Of a stretch of 64,000 nt of DNA, positions 9,471 to 18,742 are shown piece by piece. Each line of letters opens with the position of its first letter. Positions within the stretch are counted from its first letter, which is position 1. The notes below the pieces were generated by a model. That model saw nothing but the letters and a program-made list of their open reading frames with translations. It was not told the DNA's origin and searched no databases. Source of the stretch: Synechococcus sp. UW105. GTDB lineage: Bacteria; Cyanobacteriota; Cyanobacteriia; PCC-6307; Cyanobiaceae. A program made the position numbers and the translations under genes. The stretch spans positions 41,746 to 105,745 of the forward strand of contig NZ_UCNN01000012.1 of the NCBI RefSeq assembly GCF_900473935.1. Direction: 5' to 3'.

Positions 9471-12400
9471 ATGGGGCAATGTTTGCTAGACACGATGCAG
9501 AACCGTCTCCAGGCCCGGCGATCGGAGTGGATTGAAACGTTTCGCAGTCGCTCGCGTCTGGATCTGCTGCCGCAGTGGCGTCGAATGGAGGATCCAGGCC
9601 GGGGGCCTGCCCTTGATGACCCGTGGGGTCAAATGCACCGCCCTGACTGGGTTAAACGTGGTTTGTTGATCTGGCCTAGGGGAGGCCTCTGGCGTCGGCT
9701 CACGCTTCAATTGATCTGTCCGCAGGCCTGGCGCACTGGTGAGCAGTGCCGCGAACGTTTGGTGCTCAGTTGGTGGGCTGATCAGGTGCGCCTTTGGGTG
9801 GATGGGGTGCTGGTGCACGAGGGAGACCTGTTTGATACGCGCTGCCGCTGGCCGCTCCCCTCGTCCTGGCGTCAGGGGACGCCGCTTGAGATCCTGCTGG
9901 AATTGCGCAGTCCCTGTCATGACGACGGCGCGCTGATCACCAGTCAGGTGGTGCGTGAACCGCTGCGGCCTGCTCATGACGCAGCGCAGCTGCTTCTGCC
10001 CGAAGCGCTGGATTTGGCGCTCCCGTCCCTTGCGGACTTGCCTGAGGCATTGTTGGAGTTGGATCCTCTGTCCTCCCAGGCGTCTGAGGCCGTTGCGGCT
10101 GTGCTTCTCAAGACTCCTGCCCCTGCTGGAGTGCTGCATTGGATTGGCCATGCACACCTTGACCTGGCCTGGCTTTGGCCAGTCGCGGATACCTGGCAAG
10201 CGGCGGAACGGACCTTCCGTTCGGCGCTTGATTTGATGGAGCGCTTCCCGGAATTGCGCTTTGCCCATTCCACACCCGCTCTCTATCAATGGATGGAGCG
10301 CTTTCGGCCGGCGTTGTGGGCACGGATTCGTGCGGCCAGTATTGCTGGGCGTTGGGAACCCATCAACGGCCCATGGGTGGAGACTGATTGCGTGCTTGTC
10401 AGCACGGCATCTCTGTGGCAACAGTTCTGTCTCGGACAGGGATACAGCCGTCGGGCCTTCCCTGAATGGCGGCATCAACTGGCGTGGTTACCCGACAGCT
10501 TTGGCTTCGCAGCGGGTGTGCCGGCGGTGGCCGTGGCGGAGGGAGTGCGCTGGTTCTGCACCCATAAGCTCGCCTGGAATGCCAGTGAGCCCTTCCCCCA
10601 TCGTCTGTTCCGTTGGCGTAGCCGCGGTGGCGCTGAGCTACTCGCCTTGATGCTGCCGCCGATCGGCACTGACGCCGATCCGGCTGCGATCCAGGCTGAA
10701 CATCGAGCCTTTGGCGCTGCCACAGGGCTGAATCATGCGCTTTGGACACCAGGCGTGGGTGATCACGGCGGCGGCCCCACTGTGGAAATGCTCGAGCAGA
10801 TGGAGCTATGGGATGGCCACCCCCAGGTGACGCATCGGTCTGCCTCCACGGTTCGCGCCTTTTTGGCGGAGCTGGAGCCGATGGCGGCGACTTTGCCGGT
10901 TTGGCGCGATGAGCTCTATCTCGATCTTCATCGGGGATGTTCCACCAGTCGACCGGATCAGAAACGCCACAACCGAAGCTTGGAGCGTCTGCTGCGGGAG
11001 GTGGATCTGACGGCGGCGCTGCTTCGTCGCCGCAGTGCGGCTCGACCAGCTGCCTCGGCTGATTGGCGCACGCTGCTGTTCCAGCAGTTCCATGACATCC
11101 TTCCTGGAACCTCCATCCCGGAGGTGTTCGACCAGGCCGAATCGCTGTGGCGCCAGGATCGCCGCCAGGCTTCAGCACAGCGTGATCAACATCTCGCCCA
11201 GCTTCTGGGGGATGGTGGCGTGGATGGCAAGGGCTGGGCATGGGTGGGCCTTCAGCCCTTGGCACGGTGGTCTCCGGTGCTGCGGTTGCCGCAAGCAGGA
11301 TGGGCTGCCATGGGGCGGCCATTGCCCATTCAGCCTGCGGTGTCTGGCGGTACATGGGTGCAGCTGCCGGTGCTCCAGGGAGTGGCGGCGTTGCCATTGG
11401 AATGTCGATTCAAAGGCGATGCCCCTCAGGGGGTTGTGCGGGGAGCTGTGCAGGTCGAATCCATCTCGACCGGAGGCTTTCGGCTGACCAACGGCCGCTT
11501 GTCTGCGGAACTCGGTGGGCAAGGAGTGCATCAGCTTTGGGATGGTGCCGGCGTGCCGCAGTTGCTGGGGCCAATCGCGTTGCGACGTTTTCGAGATCAG
11601 GGCGAGTTCTGGGATGCCTGGGATCTTGCAGCCGATTACCGCGATCATCCGTTGCCTGTGGAGTGGGAATCGGCCTCGTTTCAGCTGGTTGAGGCGGGCC
11701 CCCTGGTGGCACGGGTGCTCGTGCGTGCTCGTGCCGGTCACAGTCGGATTCGGCTTGATTGTCAGCTCAGGGCGGACAGCCCCTGGCTGGAGCTCACCTG
11801 CAGCGTGAACTGGAAGCAGACCCATGAGTTGCTCAGGCTGGAGATCCCCTTGGCGCAGTCGGCTGTGCGCTGGGCGGCGGACACCAGTGGCGGAGTGATC
11901 GAACGCCCAGCCAGGCCTTGCACACCTCGAGAGCGGGTGCGATGGGAAGTGCCAGTGATTTCATGGTGTGCAAGTGAGGCTGGGGCCCCAGGAGGTGGCT
12001 TGGCGCTGCTCCTCGATGGCCCTCAGGGGGTGGATGCCGAGCCGGGGCGTTTGGGTGTCTCACTGCTTCGAGGTTCGACCTGGCCTGACCCTGGTGCGGA
12101 CCGTGGCTGGCATCGCCAGCGCGTGGCACTGATGCCAACGCCTGCAGGCTGGTGCAGGGATGGCATCCCTCAGGCGGCGATCGCTTTTCGCGAACCGGGC
12201 TGGTGTCGGCCCTCATCATTGGCCGATCCGACTGTCTTGTTGCCGTCGCTCCCCGTCGGGCTGGTGCCTGTGGCCGTCTTGACTCCACTCGATCGAGCGG
12301 AGGGCGACCCTTCCAGATTGACGATCAGAGTGCACAACCCTGGCGCTCGACGCCAAACCTGGTGCCCGCAAGGCTGGACTGTGATGCGACGGCACGAGGA

Positions 12401-12497
12401 GCCGGCTGCCTCGGTCACTCTCAGGCCAGGCGAACTGGTGGAACTGGAGCTTTCGCCTGCCGGCGAGACCGTTGAGCCGGTGAATCAGTCTTCGTGA
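9471..12497 (+). CDS. Glycoside hydrolase family 38 alpha-mannosidase
   Basis: Enzyme of about 1008 aa that should hydrolyse alpha-mannosidic bonds. GH38 landmarks: the zinc-binding [14 protein letters not shown] motif about 220 residues in, the nucleophile segment [13 protein letters not shown], the late histidine in [15 protein letters not shown], and then beta-sandwich domains to the C-terminus. No signal peptide is evident, so a cytoplasmic place is likely. The start is uncertain: ATG 9432, 9471 and 9495 are all in frame, and 9471 is chosen because it leaves room for the psbI promoter. The last 13 bases overlap psbN on the other strand. The substrate (stored glycan, glycolipid or mannosyl solute) cannot be told. 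Confidence 0.87.
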   Translation: MGQCLLDTMQNRLQARRSEWIETFRSRSRLDLLPQWRRMEDPGRGPALDDPWGQMHRPDWVKRGLLIWPRGGLWRRLTLQLICPQAWRTGEQCRERLVLSWWADQVRLWVDGVLVHEGDLFDTRCRWPLPSSWRQGTPLEILLELRSPCHDDGALITSQVVREPLRPAHDAAQLLLPEALDLALPSLADLPEALLELDPLSSQASEAVAAVLLKTPAPAGVLHWIGHAHLDLAWLWPVADTWQAAERTFRSALDLMERFPELRFAHSTPALYQWMERFRPALWARIRAASIAGRWEPINGPWVETDCVLVSTASLWQQFCLGQGYSRRAFPEWRHQLAWLPDSFGFAAGVPAVAVAEGVRWFCTHKLAWNASEPFPHRLFRWRSRGGAELLALMLPPIGTDADPAAIQAEHRAFGAATGLNHALWTPGVGDHGGGPTVEMLEQMELWDGHPQVTHRSASTVRAFLAELEPMAATLPVWRDELYLDLHRGCSTSRPDQKRHNRSLERLLREVDLTAALLRRRSAARPAASADWRTLLFQQFHDILPGTSIPEVFDQAESLWRQDRRQASAQRDQHLAQLLGDGGVDGKGWAWVGLQPLARWSPVLRLPQAGWAAMGRPLPIQPAVSGGTWVQLPVLQGVAALPLECRFKGDAPQGVVRGAVQVESISTGGFRLTNGRLSAELGGQGVHQLWDGAGVPQLLGPIALRRFRDQGEFWDAWDLAADYRDHPLPVEWESASFQLVEAGPLVARVLVRARAGHSRIRLDCQLRADSPWLELTCSVNWKQTHELLRLEIPLAQSAVRWAADTSGGVIERPARPCTPRERVRWEVPVISWCASEAGAPGGGLALLLDGPQGVDAEPGRLGVSLLRGSTWPDPGADRGWHRQRVALMPTPAGWCRDGIPQAAIAFREPGWCRPSSLADPTVLLPSLPVGLVPVAVLTPLDRAEGDPSRLTIRVHNPGARRQTWCPQGWTVMRRHEEPAASVTLRPGELVELELSPAGETVEPVNQSS

Positions 12498-12625
12498 TCA
12501 TCAAAGGGATCGTCCAGTTTTTTGGACGGTGGTCCGAAGGCGGTGTAAACCCCGAACCCGGTCAGGCCGAGCAATACAGCCAGTACGCCAATGGCAACGG
12601 ATAGGGCTGGTGAAGAGGTTTCCAT
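12485..12625 (-). CDS. psbN: PsbN, photosystem II assembly protein (46 aa)
   Basis: Minus-strand ORF of 46 codons starting [16 protein letters not shown], with one membrane helix (about residues 8-30) and a tail [17 protein letters not shown]. This is the standard PsbN sequence. It stands opposite and just upstream of psbH, the arrangement conserved in cyanobacteria and chloroplasts. PsbN is needed for PSII repair and reaction-centre assembly rather than being a stable subunit (established for plants). Its stop lies inside the 3' end of the convergent mannosidase gene. Confidence 0.94.
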   Translation of the reverse strand: METSSPALSVAIGVLAVLLGLTGFGVYTAFGPPSKKLDDPFDDHED

Positions 12626-12711
12626 CACATCTCTCGACAGGTTCGGCCTGAATCAGGGCCATGACCTTTACAGTACCGAGACTTAACCTCACCCGAGACC
12701 CAAGCGCTGCC

Positions 12712-12912
12712 ATGGCTCAACGCACTCGTCTGGGAGATCTCCTCCGTCCCCTGAATTCCGAGTACGGCAAGGTGGTGCCGGGCTGGGGAACGACACCGGT
12801 GATGGGCATTTTTATGTCCCTTTTCCTTGTCTTCCTGCTCGTGATCTTGCAGCTGTACAACAAGTCCCTGATTCTTGAGGGCATCAACGTCAACTGGAAC
12901 GGCCTCGGCTGA
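12712..12912 (+). CDS. psbH: Photosystem II protein H (66 aa)
   Basis: PSII subunit next to CP47. Starts [15 protein letters not shown], has a GTTPVMG motif before one membrane helix (about residues 28-48), and ends [13 protein letters not shown], a clear PsbH match. The true start is ATG 12712; an in-frame ATG 51 bases upstream would add an unlikely extension. About 86 bases separate it from the divergent psbN, so this stretch must carry both promoters. tatA follows after nine bases. Confidence 0.95.
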   Translation: MAQRTRLGDLLRPLNSEYGKVVPGWGTTPVMGIFMSLFLVFLLVILQLYNKSLILEGINVNWNGLG

Positions 12913-12921
12913 AGCTGATTC

Positions 12922-13218
12922 ATGAACGTTTTCGGGGTCGGCCTTCCTGAGATGGCCGTGATTGGTGCTGTGGCCCTGCTTGTGTTTGGGCCAAAACGCC
13001 TTCCCGAGCTGGGTCGCACCCTTGGTAAAACGCTCAAGGGATTCCAGTCAGCGTCCAAGGAATTTGAACGCGAGATCAACAAAGCCATGGCTGAGCCTGA
13101 GGTCACAGCCTCGGATGCTTCAGAGTCGTCTGGCGAAACCGGATTGTCTCAGTCCCAGTCCAGTGAGGACGGCGCTGATGTGGTTCAGTCCCCCTTGCCA
13201 CCGTCGTCAGAGGGGTGA
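12922..13218 (+). CDS. tatA: Twin-arginine translocase subunit TatA/Hcf106-like
   Basis: 98-aa protein with the TatA signature: a short N-terminal membrane helix (VGLPEMAVIGAVALLVF), the hinge FGPKRLPELGRTLGK at residues 22-36, an amphipathic helix to about residue 56 (KGFQSASKEFEREINKA), and an acidic/serine-rich tail. It forms the pore of the Tat pathway, which moves folded proteins across the plasma and thylakoid membranes. TatA and TatB cannot be separated from sequence alone. It lies between psbH and pth; the TGA stop overlaps the ATG of pth. Confidence 0.9.
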   Translation: MNVFGVGLPEMAVIGAVALLVFGPKRLPELGRTLGKTLKGFQSASKEFEREINKAMAEPEVTASDASESSGETGLSQSQSSEDGADVVQSPLPPSSEG

Positions 13219-13838
13219 TGCAAAGCGGTGATCTCCGCTTAGTTGTGGGGCTCGGAAATCCGGGGAAGCGTTATGCCAGCACGCGGCACAACGTTGGTTT
13301 CATGGCTCTGGAGACCTGGGCTCAGCGCGAGAACGTACGCTTCCGCACCATGACCAAGCTCCAGGGGGAGTTGGCGGAGGTGGGGTTAGGCAGTAACCGA
13401 CTGCGGCTACTCATGCCTCAGACCTACATGAATGAGAGCGGACGATCGATTCGTGCAGCTCTCGATTGGTTTGATCTCTCTGTCGATCAGGTGCTTGTCC
13501 TCGTGGATGACATGGATCTACCTCTGGGACGATTGCGCCTGCGTGCCAAGGGCAGTGCTGGAGGCCACAACGGTTTGAAAAGCACGATTCAGCATCTCGG
13601 CACTCAGGATTTTGCTCGCCTTCGGATCGGTATCGGAGCTCCCGGTCGCTCGGCGGAGGAGCGGCGGGCCCGCACCGTATCTCACGTTCTTGGCAGCTTT
13701 CATCAGGCGGAACAGACCCTGCTTGACGAGGTGCTTGAAGAGGTCTTGCGTGGTCTCGTCTTGATTCAGAAGCAGGGGCTCGATCGCGCTGGCAATCATC
13801 TCAATGGCTTGCAGCTCGCAACGGAGGAGCAGGGATGA
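13218..13838 (+). CDS. pth: Peptidyl-tRNA hydrolase
   Basis: Releases tRNA from prematurely dropped peptidyl-tRNA. 206 aa, with the family motifs LVVGLGNPGKRYASTRHNVGF (catalytic His in the RHNVG part), MPQTYMNESG, VLVDDMDLPLG and KGSAGGHNGLKS in the expected order. The ATG at 13218 overlaps the tatA stop, and the 3' end overlaps the next gene by 4 bases (ATGA). It is therefore part of a tight psbH-tatA-pth-DUF3146 run. Confidence 0.95.
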   Translation: MQSGDLRLVVGLGNPGKRYASTRHNVGFMALETWAQRENVRFRTMTKLQGELAEVGLGSNRLRLLMPQTYMNESGRSIRAALDWFDLSVDQVLVLVDDMDLPLGRLRLRAKGSAGGHNGLKSTIQHLGTQDFARLRIGIGAPGRSAEERRARTVSHVLGSFHQAEQTLLDEVLEEVLRGLVLIQKQGLDRAGNHLNGLQLATEEQG

Positions 13839-14092
13839 CGCCACTTCCTGTGACGAATGCTCATCTGAGAGTTCTGCGTCAGAGCTTTCAGGAGAAGTGC
13901 CTGGAGGGAGAGGTGAGTGCCGGAGGATTCTCCTGGCAGTTCTGCTGGTCTTTCGATCGTGGAGAACTGACGGTTGAACCCTCGCTTGGAAGGGCCTTGA
14001 TTCAGGACGCGTTGCTGCGCTTTTTGGTGAAGGCTGACTACCACCTTGAAGCAGGAGGTGATTACACCTTCACCGTTCGGTCACGTTTCTGA
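13835..14092 (+). CDS. DUF3146-like small cyanobacterial protein
   Basis: 85-aa soluble protein, coupled to pth by an ATGA overlap. It resembles the small cyanobacterial DUF3146 family by overall pattern (GEVSAGGFSWQFCW near residues 27-40, TVEPSLGRALIQDAL near 49-63). No membrane segment, signal peptide or catalytic motif is visible and the function is unknown. Its 3' end overlaps by 23 bases the 3' end of the RuvC-fold gene on the opposite strand. Confidence 0.7.
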   Translation: MTPLPVTNAHLRVLRQSFQEKCLEGEVSAGGFSWQFCWSFDRGELTVEPSLGRALIQDALLRFLVKADYHLEAGGDYTFTVRSRF

Positions 14093-14540
14093 AGCCAGGC
14101 CCTCTTGATGGTGGCCTTGGCCACTCGAGCTGCTGGCCAAGGTGATCCTCCAGGAGAACAAGGGCTGCAATGGCATCCAGTTCGCATGGTGGAAGACGCA
14201 GGCCATGCGGCAGCAATCGCCTCCATCCTCGAGCTGGCCAGATCTGCCAGTACCGATCCCTTGCTCTGAGGGTTGTACCGGCCTCATTCACCCGCACGAT
14301 GGGGGCCAGATGCTGCAGCTGTTGATCCAAGCCGCTGCTGAATGTTCCGTTGCCAAGCACCAGAGAGGAGAGGTGCATGCGTTGGTGCCATTGATTGAGC
14401 TGCTCAACGGTCTGCTCCGTTGCCATGACGAGAGCATCGAGGACATGTCCTCTGGTGCAATCCGCCAGAACTAGGCCGCATTTGCTTCGACCAGGGTCGA
14501 TGGCGACGACAAGACCGCTGCACGGATTAGCGGCGGTCAT
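14070..14540 (-). CDS. RuvC/YqgF-fold nuclease-like protein ('resolvase')
   Basis: 156-aa protein with an RNase H-like core. The first strand VVAIDPGRSKCGLVLAD carries the typical acidic residue, IVRVNEAGTTLRARDRYW carries the central acidic residue, and LPPCELDAIAALVLLEDHL carries the C-terminal Asp. This pattern is that of YqgF/RuvC-like nucleases (16S rRNA processing or Holliday-junction families). Cyanobacteria have a separate canonical YqgF, so the role here is open. ATG 14540 overlaps the end of the upstream DUF3084 gene by 14 bases, indicating coupling; the more upstream ATG 14576 is less likely. Confidence 0.7.
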   Translation of the reverse strand: MTAANPCSGLVVAIDPGRSKCGLVLADCTRGHVLDALVMATEQTVEQLNQWHQRMHLSSLVLGNGTFSSGLDQQLQHLAPIVRVNEAGTTLRARDRYWQIWPARGWRRLLPHGLRLPPCELDAIAALVLLEDHLGQQLEWPRPPSRGPGFRNVTER

Positions 14541-15732
14541 TGCTTCTGGGCTGGGGGATCTCTCCCATCGGTTCAATGGTCACCATCACAGGATCTGCAG
14601 TGTCGCTGCGACGCAATGCCAGCACGCGAAGCTCGACCCTTGAGGGGGCACGACTGAGCAGTGTGCTGCCGAGCTGATTGAGGGCGTTTGCGTCGAACTG
14701 CAGGCCCTGCACGAGCGATCCTCGCCGCTGGGCTTCGGCCAGAGCCGATGCGAGCAGCAGGTTGAGGCGGTTGCGAATCGCTTCAGCGTCGGTTTCGGAT
14801 CGCTCCAAGGCCGTGCGGGCGAGCACTGCATCTCGTTCGACCACAGTGGTGTTGGGCCGCACCTCAGGGAAGGCGTAAACAACTTTCTCGCCCAAAAGCA
14901 CATTGGCTGCCGAGCGAATGTTCACCACCCAGGTGCCCGGTTTTTTGATGGTGGATTCCACGCCTTCAATATCGTTGCGGGGAACAAGAAGGATCTGGCG
15001 ATCAGGGCTCTCGCCAGGCAGCACTCTTTGATAGGCCTGTTGATTGGCTTCTCGTAGCAGCTGATCGATCACTTGCTTCGCCTGTCCAGGATTGTCGAGG
15101 CGAAGGGTTGCGGTGGCCAGTGGCTGGCCGCTGCTGAGAACCACATTGCCAAGCCGCAGCGCAAGGCGTTGTTTCTCGAGTTCCCGCAGTTCTGCTTCCC
15201 CTTTGTTGATGCGCTCGCGCACATCGTTCAGTTCTTGTTCTGTGCGTTGGATTTCGGCATCACGAGCCTGCACATCGCGACTGAGGCGCTGACGCTCGGC
15301 CTCCAGTCTCTGCCGCTGCTGTTGCAGGGGCACCAGAGTTTTTCTCAGCGCATCAGCTTTGGCCTGGGCGGTGGCGAGTTCTTGACGGGCCCGTTGTCGT
15401 TCCGCCTGGGCTTGTTTCACTTCCCTGGTTGCTCCAGCCTGCGCATCACGACTGCGCTCCAGTTCCTTGCGACTTGAGCGCAATTTCTCCTGTAATGCAT
15501 TCAGTTCGAACAGTCCTACGCGCAGCTGTCTGCTGACCAGCAACATCAATCCCAGTGACAGTGCGGAGATCAGGCTGCCGGTCAACACTGTGATCACAAC
15601 GGCAGTGCTGCGCGGCCTCAGACCCAGCAGGCTCAGACGTGCTTTGCCGACACGTGAGCCAAGACGATCGCCCAGGGTGGCGAGTACGCCACCAAGTACG
15701 AGCAGAGTGAGAATCAGCAGCCAGCCGGTCAA
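14527..15732 (-). CDS. DUF3084 coiled-coil membrane protein
   Basis: 401-aa protein with two N-terminal hydrophobic segments (residues about 1-20 and 45-68). A long coiled coil follows (about residues 75-195, dense in Glu/Arg/Gln/Ala heptads), and then a C-terminal globular region with LLVPRNDIEGVESTIKKPG. This architecture matches the cyanobacterial DUF3084 family, of unknown function. It is probably a membrane-anchored scaffold. It is the first gene of a two-gene unit with the RuvC-fold protein. Confidence 0.8.
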   Translation of the reverse strand: MTGWLLILTLLVLGGVLATLGDRLGSRVGKARLSLLGLRPRSTAVVITVLTGSLISALSLGLMLLVSRQLRVGLFELNALQEKLRSSRKELERSRDAQAGATREVKQAQAERQRARQELATAQAKADALRKTLVPLQQQRQRLEAERQRLSRDVQARDAEIQRTEQELNDVRERINKGEAELRELEKQRLALRLGNVVLSSGQPLATATLRLDNPGQAKQVIDQLLREANQQAYQRVLPGESPDRQILLVPRNDIEGVESTIKKPGTWVVNIRSAANVLLGEKVVYAFPEVRPNTTVVERDAVLARTALERSETDAEAIRNRLNLLLASALAEAQRRGSLVQGLQFDANALNQLGSTLLSRAPSRVELRVLALRRSDTADPVMVTIEPMGEIPQPRSNDRR

Positions 15733-15793
15733 CGTTCCTTAGTGGTTGGGGGGTGACCTTGCCAACCGACAGTCATTCTCACCCTTTGAATCC

Positions 15794-16522
15794 CTAGCTG
15801 AATTTCTTCGCTAGGGCGATTGGATCGAGCACTGTGATCTTTTTGCGGTCGATCTCAACCAGTCCTGAATTGCGCAGATCGCCCAGCAACCGTGTGATCG
15901 TTACCCGGGTGGAGCCAATGGCTTCGGCGATCGCCTGATGAGATAGGCGTAGGTCGATGGTGATACCGCGATCGCTGGGAACACCAAAATCACGGCAGAG
16001 AACGAGCAAGAAGCTGACCAGGCGGGAGGACATGTCCCGATGGGTCAATGTCTCGATCATGGTCTCCGTTTGCAGGATGCGGCTCGAAAGCCCCTGCAGT
16101 AGCAGCAGGCCGACGCCAGAGTCGGCTTCGATCGCCTGGCGTACTGACCCGGCTGGAGCGGTGATCATTTCCACCCTGGTGAAGGCGACTGAGTGATAAA
16201 ACCGGTCGGAGCGATGGCCAGTCAGCAGGGAGAGGACGCCAAACAGGCTGTTTTCCCTTAGCAGTGCCACCGTGATCTCTTCGCCGGACTCATAGACCCG
16301 AGAGAGGCGCACTGCACCTCGGCGGATCAGATAAACACGTTCGGCAGGATCGCCCGGGAAGAAAATTGTTTTGCCCCGCTCAACCATTTCCGTGGAGGCG
16401 CCATCAAGGCCACGGATCACGTCCATCAAAGTGCGTGGCTTCTGCTCGGAGGCGTTGGCGAGGTTCACCGGCCCTGTAAGTGGAGAGACGGTACGGCTGA
16501 AACCGTGCATGACTCCAGGCAT
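15794..16522 (-). CDS. ntcA: Global nitrogen regulator NtcA (CRP/FNR family)
   Basis: Transcription factor that senses 2-oxoglutarate and activates nitrogen-assimilation genes. 242 aa: an N-terminal cyclic-nucleotide-like effector domain ([20 protein letters not shown]), a long dimer helix, and a C-terminal HTH ([20 protein letters not shown], about residues 193-212) typical of NtcA. A canonical NtcA box lies upstream, so the gene is very likely autoregulated. ATG 16522 is used; the in-frame ATG four codons later (MHGFSR) is an alternative. About 68 bases separate it from rph. Confidence 0.96.
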   Translation of the reverse strand: MPGVMHGFSRTVSPLTGPVNLANASEQKPRTLMDVIRGLDGASTEMVERGKTIFFPGDPAERVYLIRRGAVRLSRVYESGEEITVALLRENSLFGVLSLLTGHRSDRFYHSVAFTRVEMITAPAGSVRQAIEADSGVGLLLLQGLSSRILQTETMIETLTHRDMSSRLVSFLLVLCRDFGVPSDRGITIDLRLSHQAIAEAIGSTRVTITRLLGDLRNSGLVEIDRKKITVLDPIALAKKFS

Positions 16523-16543
16523 GAAGACACTGCTGATCTCCAG

Positions 16544-16585
16544 AAGTTAAGGATGAACTTTGTCGACTCGTGTAGCAACAGGTAC
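16544..16585 (-). promoter_or_regulatory. NtcA-activated class II promoter of ntcA
   Basis: On the minus strand GTA-CCTGTTGC-TAC (16585 to 16572) is a perfect GTA-N8-TAC NtcA box. It is followed after exactly 22 bases by TAACTT (16549 to 16544), a TA-N3-T minus-10 element. That is the textbook layout of NtcA-activated promoters. The predicted transcript starts about 15 bases before the ATG of ntcA, indicating positive autoregulation. Confidence 0.8.
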
Positions 16586-16590
16586 GGAAT

Positions 16591-17337
16591 TCAGCGCTCG
16601 TTCAGCGCCAGTCGTTGTGCTGCCATCAATTGGGTCAGGCTCGGTTCGGCAAGGTCGAGCAGCTGATTGAGCTGTTGCCGGCTGAAGGACGCACCTTCCG
16701 CTGTGCCTTGAATCTCTAACAGATTGCCGCTGCTAGCCATCACCACGTTCATGTCCACATCCGCTCGGCAGTCTTCGCTGTAGTCGAGGTCGAGAAGACC
16801 GTTGCCTGCGAGAAGGCCGACGGAAACGGCGGCCACTTGTTGGGTGATGGGCTGTCGCTGCACCAGCCCTGTCTCCAGAAGTTTGTTGCAGGCATATTGG
16901 AGGGCGACCCAGGCCCCTGTGATCGATGCTGTACGGGTTCCGGCATCAGCCTGAATCACGTCGCAATCGATCAGCAGCGTGTTTTCCCCAAGCGCTTCCA
17001 TGTCGATGCAGGCGCGCAAGCTGCGACCGATCAGGCGCTGAATCTCCTGGGTGCGGCCCGAGAGTTTCATCAGCTCTCGCTTCTGGCGTTCAGGGGTAGA
17101 CCCTGGCAACAGGCGGTATTCCGCGCTTAACCAGCCTTTCCCCTCACCTTTTCGCCAGCGGGGTACGCCCTCCTGGTGGCAGATGCTGCAAAGCACGGCG
17201 GTCTCTCCGGTGTGGACAATCAGCGAACTGAGGGCAAAGCCCATAGGATCCCAACTGATCGAGAACGGGCGCAGATCAGCGGCTGTGCGGCCACCGGCAC
17301 GCACGGAGTTGCCGCCATGGCTGGTATGAGCTGTCAT
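16591..17337 (-). CDS. rph: Ribonuclease PH
   Basis: Phosphate-dependent 3'-5' exoribonuclease that trims tRNA 3' ends. 248 aa with family landmarks: RPFSISWDPMGFALSS near the N-terminus, GRTQEIQRLIGRSLRACID (phosphate-site Arg), TLLIDCDVIQADAGTRTASI and YSEDCRADVDMNVVM. The N-terminus has about 15 extra residues of low complexity (GGNSVRAGGRTAAD), so the start could be slightly downstream. It is divergent from the CobO-like gene with about 190 bases between them. Confidence 0.94.
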   Translation of the reverse strand: MTAHTSHGGNSVRAGGRTAADLRPFSISWDPMGFALSSLIVHTGETAVLCSICHQEGVPRWRKGEGKGWLSAEYRLLPGSTPERQKRELMKLSGRTQEIQRLIGRSLRACIDMEALGENTLLIDCDVIQADAGTRTASITGAWVALQYACNKLLETGLVQRQPITQQVAAVSVGLLAGNGLLDLDYSEDCRADVDMNVVMASSGNLLEIQGTAEGASFSRQQLNQLLDLAEPSLTQLMAAQRLALNER

Positions 17338-17528
17338 GGCCAGAGCCTGGGGAGAGGGGGGTGGCTTGAGCCTGGCAGGTGGCCAGCTCGCTACCTGCGT
17401 CTTGTGCGGGCAGGGCGAGAGGGACGCTGCGGACCTTTACACCAGGGATAGTGTCAGAGTGCTTGTAAACCTGGCCGGCGGCGCTAGGTTTGAATTCAGC
17501 GGGATACTCCCGGACGCGCGAGAACTTG

Positions 17529-18137
17529 ATGACAGCGAGCCTCAGCACTAGCCATCGTCCCGGTGATTCCCGATTGGCGGATCATCGGACTCTGGAGCGT
17601 GCAGGGCTTCATCCGCTGCCTTTGCCCGCGCCGCGGCCACCCTTGCATCTGGTTTCACCAGAAGGGGAGCTGCAAGTCCACACCGCTCCTTATCGCGGCA
17701 GTTTTGCCACTGTTCTCAGTCAGGCGCTTCGCTCAGCTGGGCTCGGCAGTCGCGTCATGGTGGTGCAGTTTCTGAAGGGTGGTGTGGCCCAGGGTCCGGA
17801 GCGTCGCCTCACCCTCTGTGGTCGGCTGCAGTGGCTTCGCCCTGATTTGGCCTGCTGCCTGGCCGATCCCGCTGCCGATCAGAGCCCGGATGTCAGGGCC
17901 GCTGTGGAGGCCCTATGGGTTGAGTGTCGGCAGCATCTGCTCGCAGGCGATCTGGATCATCTGGTGCTGGATGAGTTGGGTCTTGCTGTTGCTTTGGGTT
18001 ACCTGGATGAACAGGAGGTTCGCAGCACGCTCGACCAGCGGCCGGGCTCTATGGATGTGATCGTGACGGGTCCATCCATTCCAGACTCCCTGATGGACAT
18101 GGCCGATCAGGTCACCGAATTGCGTCGAGGTTTCTAA
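17529..18137 (+). CDS. CobO/BtuR-like protein with degenerate P-loop
   Basis: 202-aa protein whose core matches corrinoid adenosyltransferases of the CobO/BtuR type: RVMVVQFLKGG after the P-loop, DHLVLDELGLAVALGYLDE (the 'DE' catalytic/Walker-B-like strand), and DVIVTG followed by LMDMADQVTEL at the end. The residues that should form the Walker A loop (GDGKGKTT in the family) read TAPYRGSFA at 52-60, lacking the GKT/S nucleotide-binding residues. It may have lost ATP:cob(I)alamin transfer or bind nucleotide differently. The stop overlaps the dcd start (TAATG). Confidence 0.7.
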   Translation: MTASLSTSHRPGDSRLADHRTLERAGLHPLPLPAPRPPLHLVSPEGELQVHTAPYRGSFATVLSQALRSAGLGSRVMVVQFLKGGVAQGPERRLTLCGRLQWLRPDLACCLADPAADQSPDVRAAVEALWVECRQHLLAGDLDHLVLDELGLAVALGYLDEQEVRSTLDQRPGSMDVIVTGPSIPDSLMDMADQVTELRRGF

Positions 18138-18730
18138 TGCTCAAGAACGATCGCTGGATCACCGAGCAGGCTTCTGGCGGCATGCTTGAGCCGTTTCAGT
18201 CAGGGTTGGTGCGCCATCTCGACCCTGAACAGCGGAAGAGCCCTGTGCTCAGTTTTGGCTGTTCCTCCTATGGCTATGACCTTCGTCTCTCGCCCCAGGA
18301 ATTTCTGATCTTTAAGCATGTGCCTGGCACGGTGATGAACCCCAAGCGGTTCAACCCAGCCAATCTTGAACCGACTGAGCTTCATCACGACGAAGACGGC
18401 GCCTATTTCATCCTTCCGGCTCATTCCTATGGGCTTGGTGTTGCCCTCGAGAAGATGAAGGTGCCGCCGAATATCACGGTGATTTGCCTTGGCAAGAGCA
18501 CTTATGCGCGGCTCGGCATCATCGTGAATACCACTCCTGCTGAAGCCAGTTGGGAGGGGCATCTCACCCTGGAATTCAGCAATAGCTCCGGAGCGGATTG
18601 CCGCATCTATGCCAACGAAGGCATCTGTCAGCTGTTGTTCTTTGAAGGCGACCCCTGCGACACCACCTACAGCGATCGGCAGGGCAAGTATCAGCACCAG
18701 CCTGAGAGGGTGACGTTGGCAAAGGTCTGA
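18137..18730 (+). CDS. dcd: dCTP deaminase
   Basis: Converts dCTP to dUTP, feeding dUMP for thymidylate synthesis. 197 aa with the family signatures FGCSSYGYDLRLSP, the substrate-site segment ARLGIIVNTTPAEASWEGHLT (catalytic Glu in the WEG context) and NSSGADCRIYANEG. It overlaps the preceding CobO-like gene by one base, so it is cotranscribed. Convergent with thyX, which uses the product pathway. A 25-base stretch encoding TYSDRQGK near its end recurs inverted in thyX. Confidence 0.94.
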   Translation: MLKNDRWITEQASGGMLEPFQSGLVRHLDPEQRKSPVLSFGCSSYGYDLRLSPQEFLIFKHVPGTVMNPKRFNPANLEPTELHHDEDGAYFILPAHSYGLGVALEKMKVPPNITVICLGKSTYARLGIIVNTTPAEASWEGHLTLEFSNSSGADCRIYANEGICQLLFFEGDPCDTTYSDRQGKYQHQPERVTLAKV

Positions 18731-18742
18731 AGGCTCTCCCCT

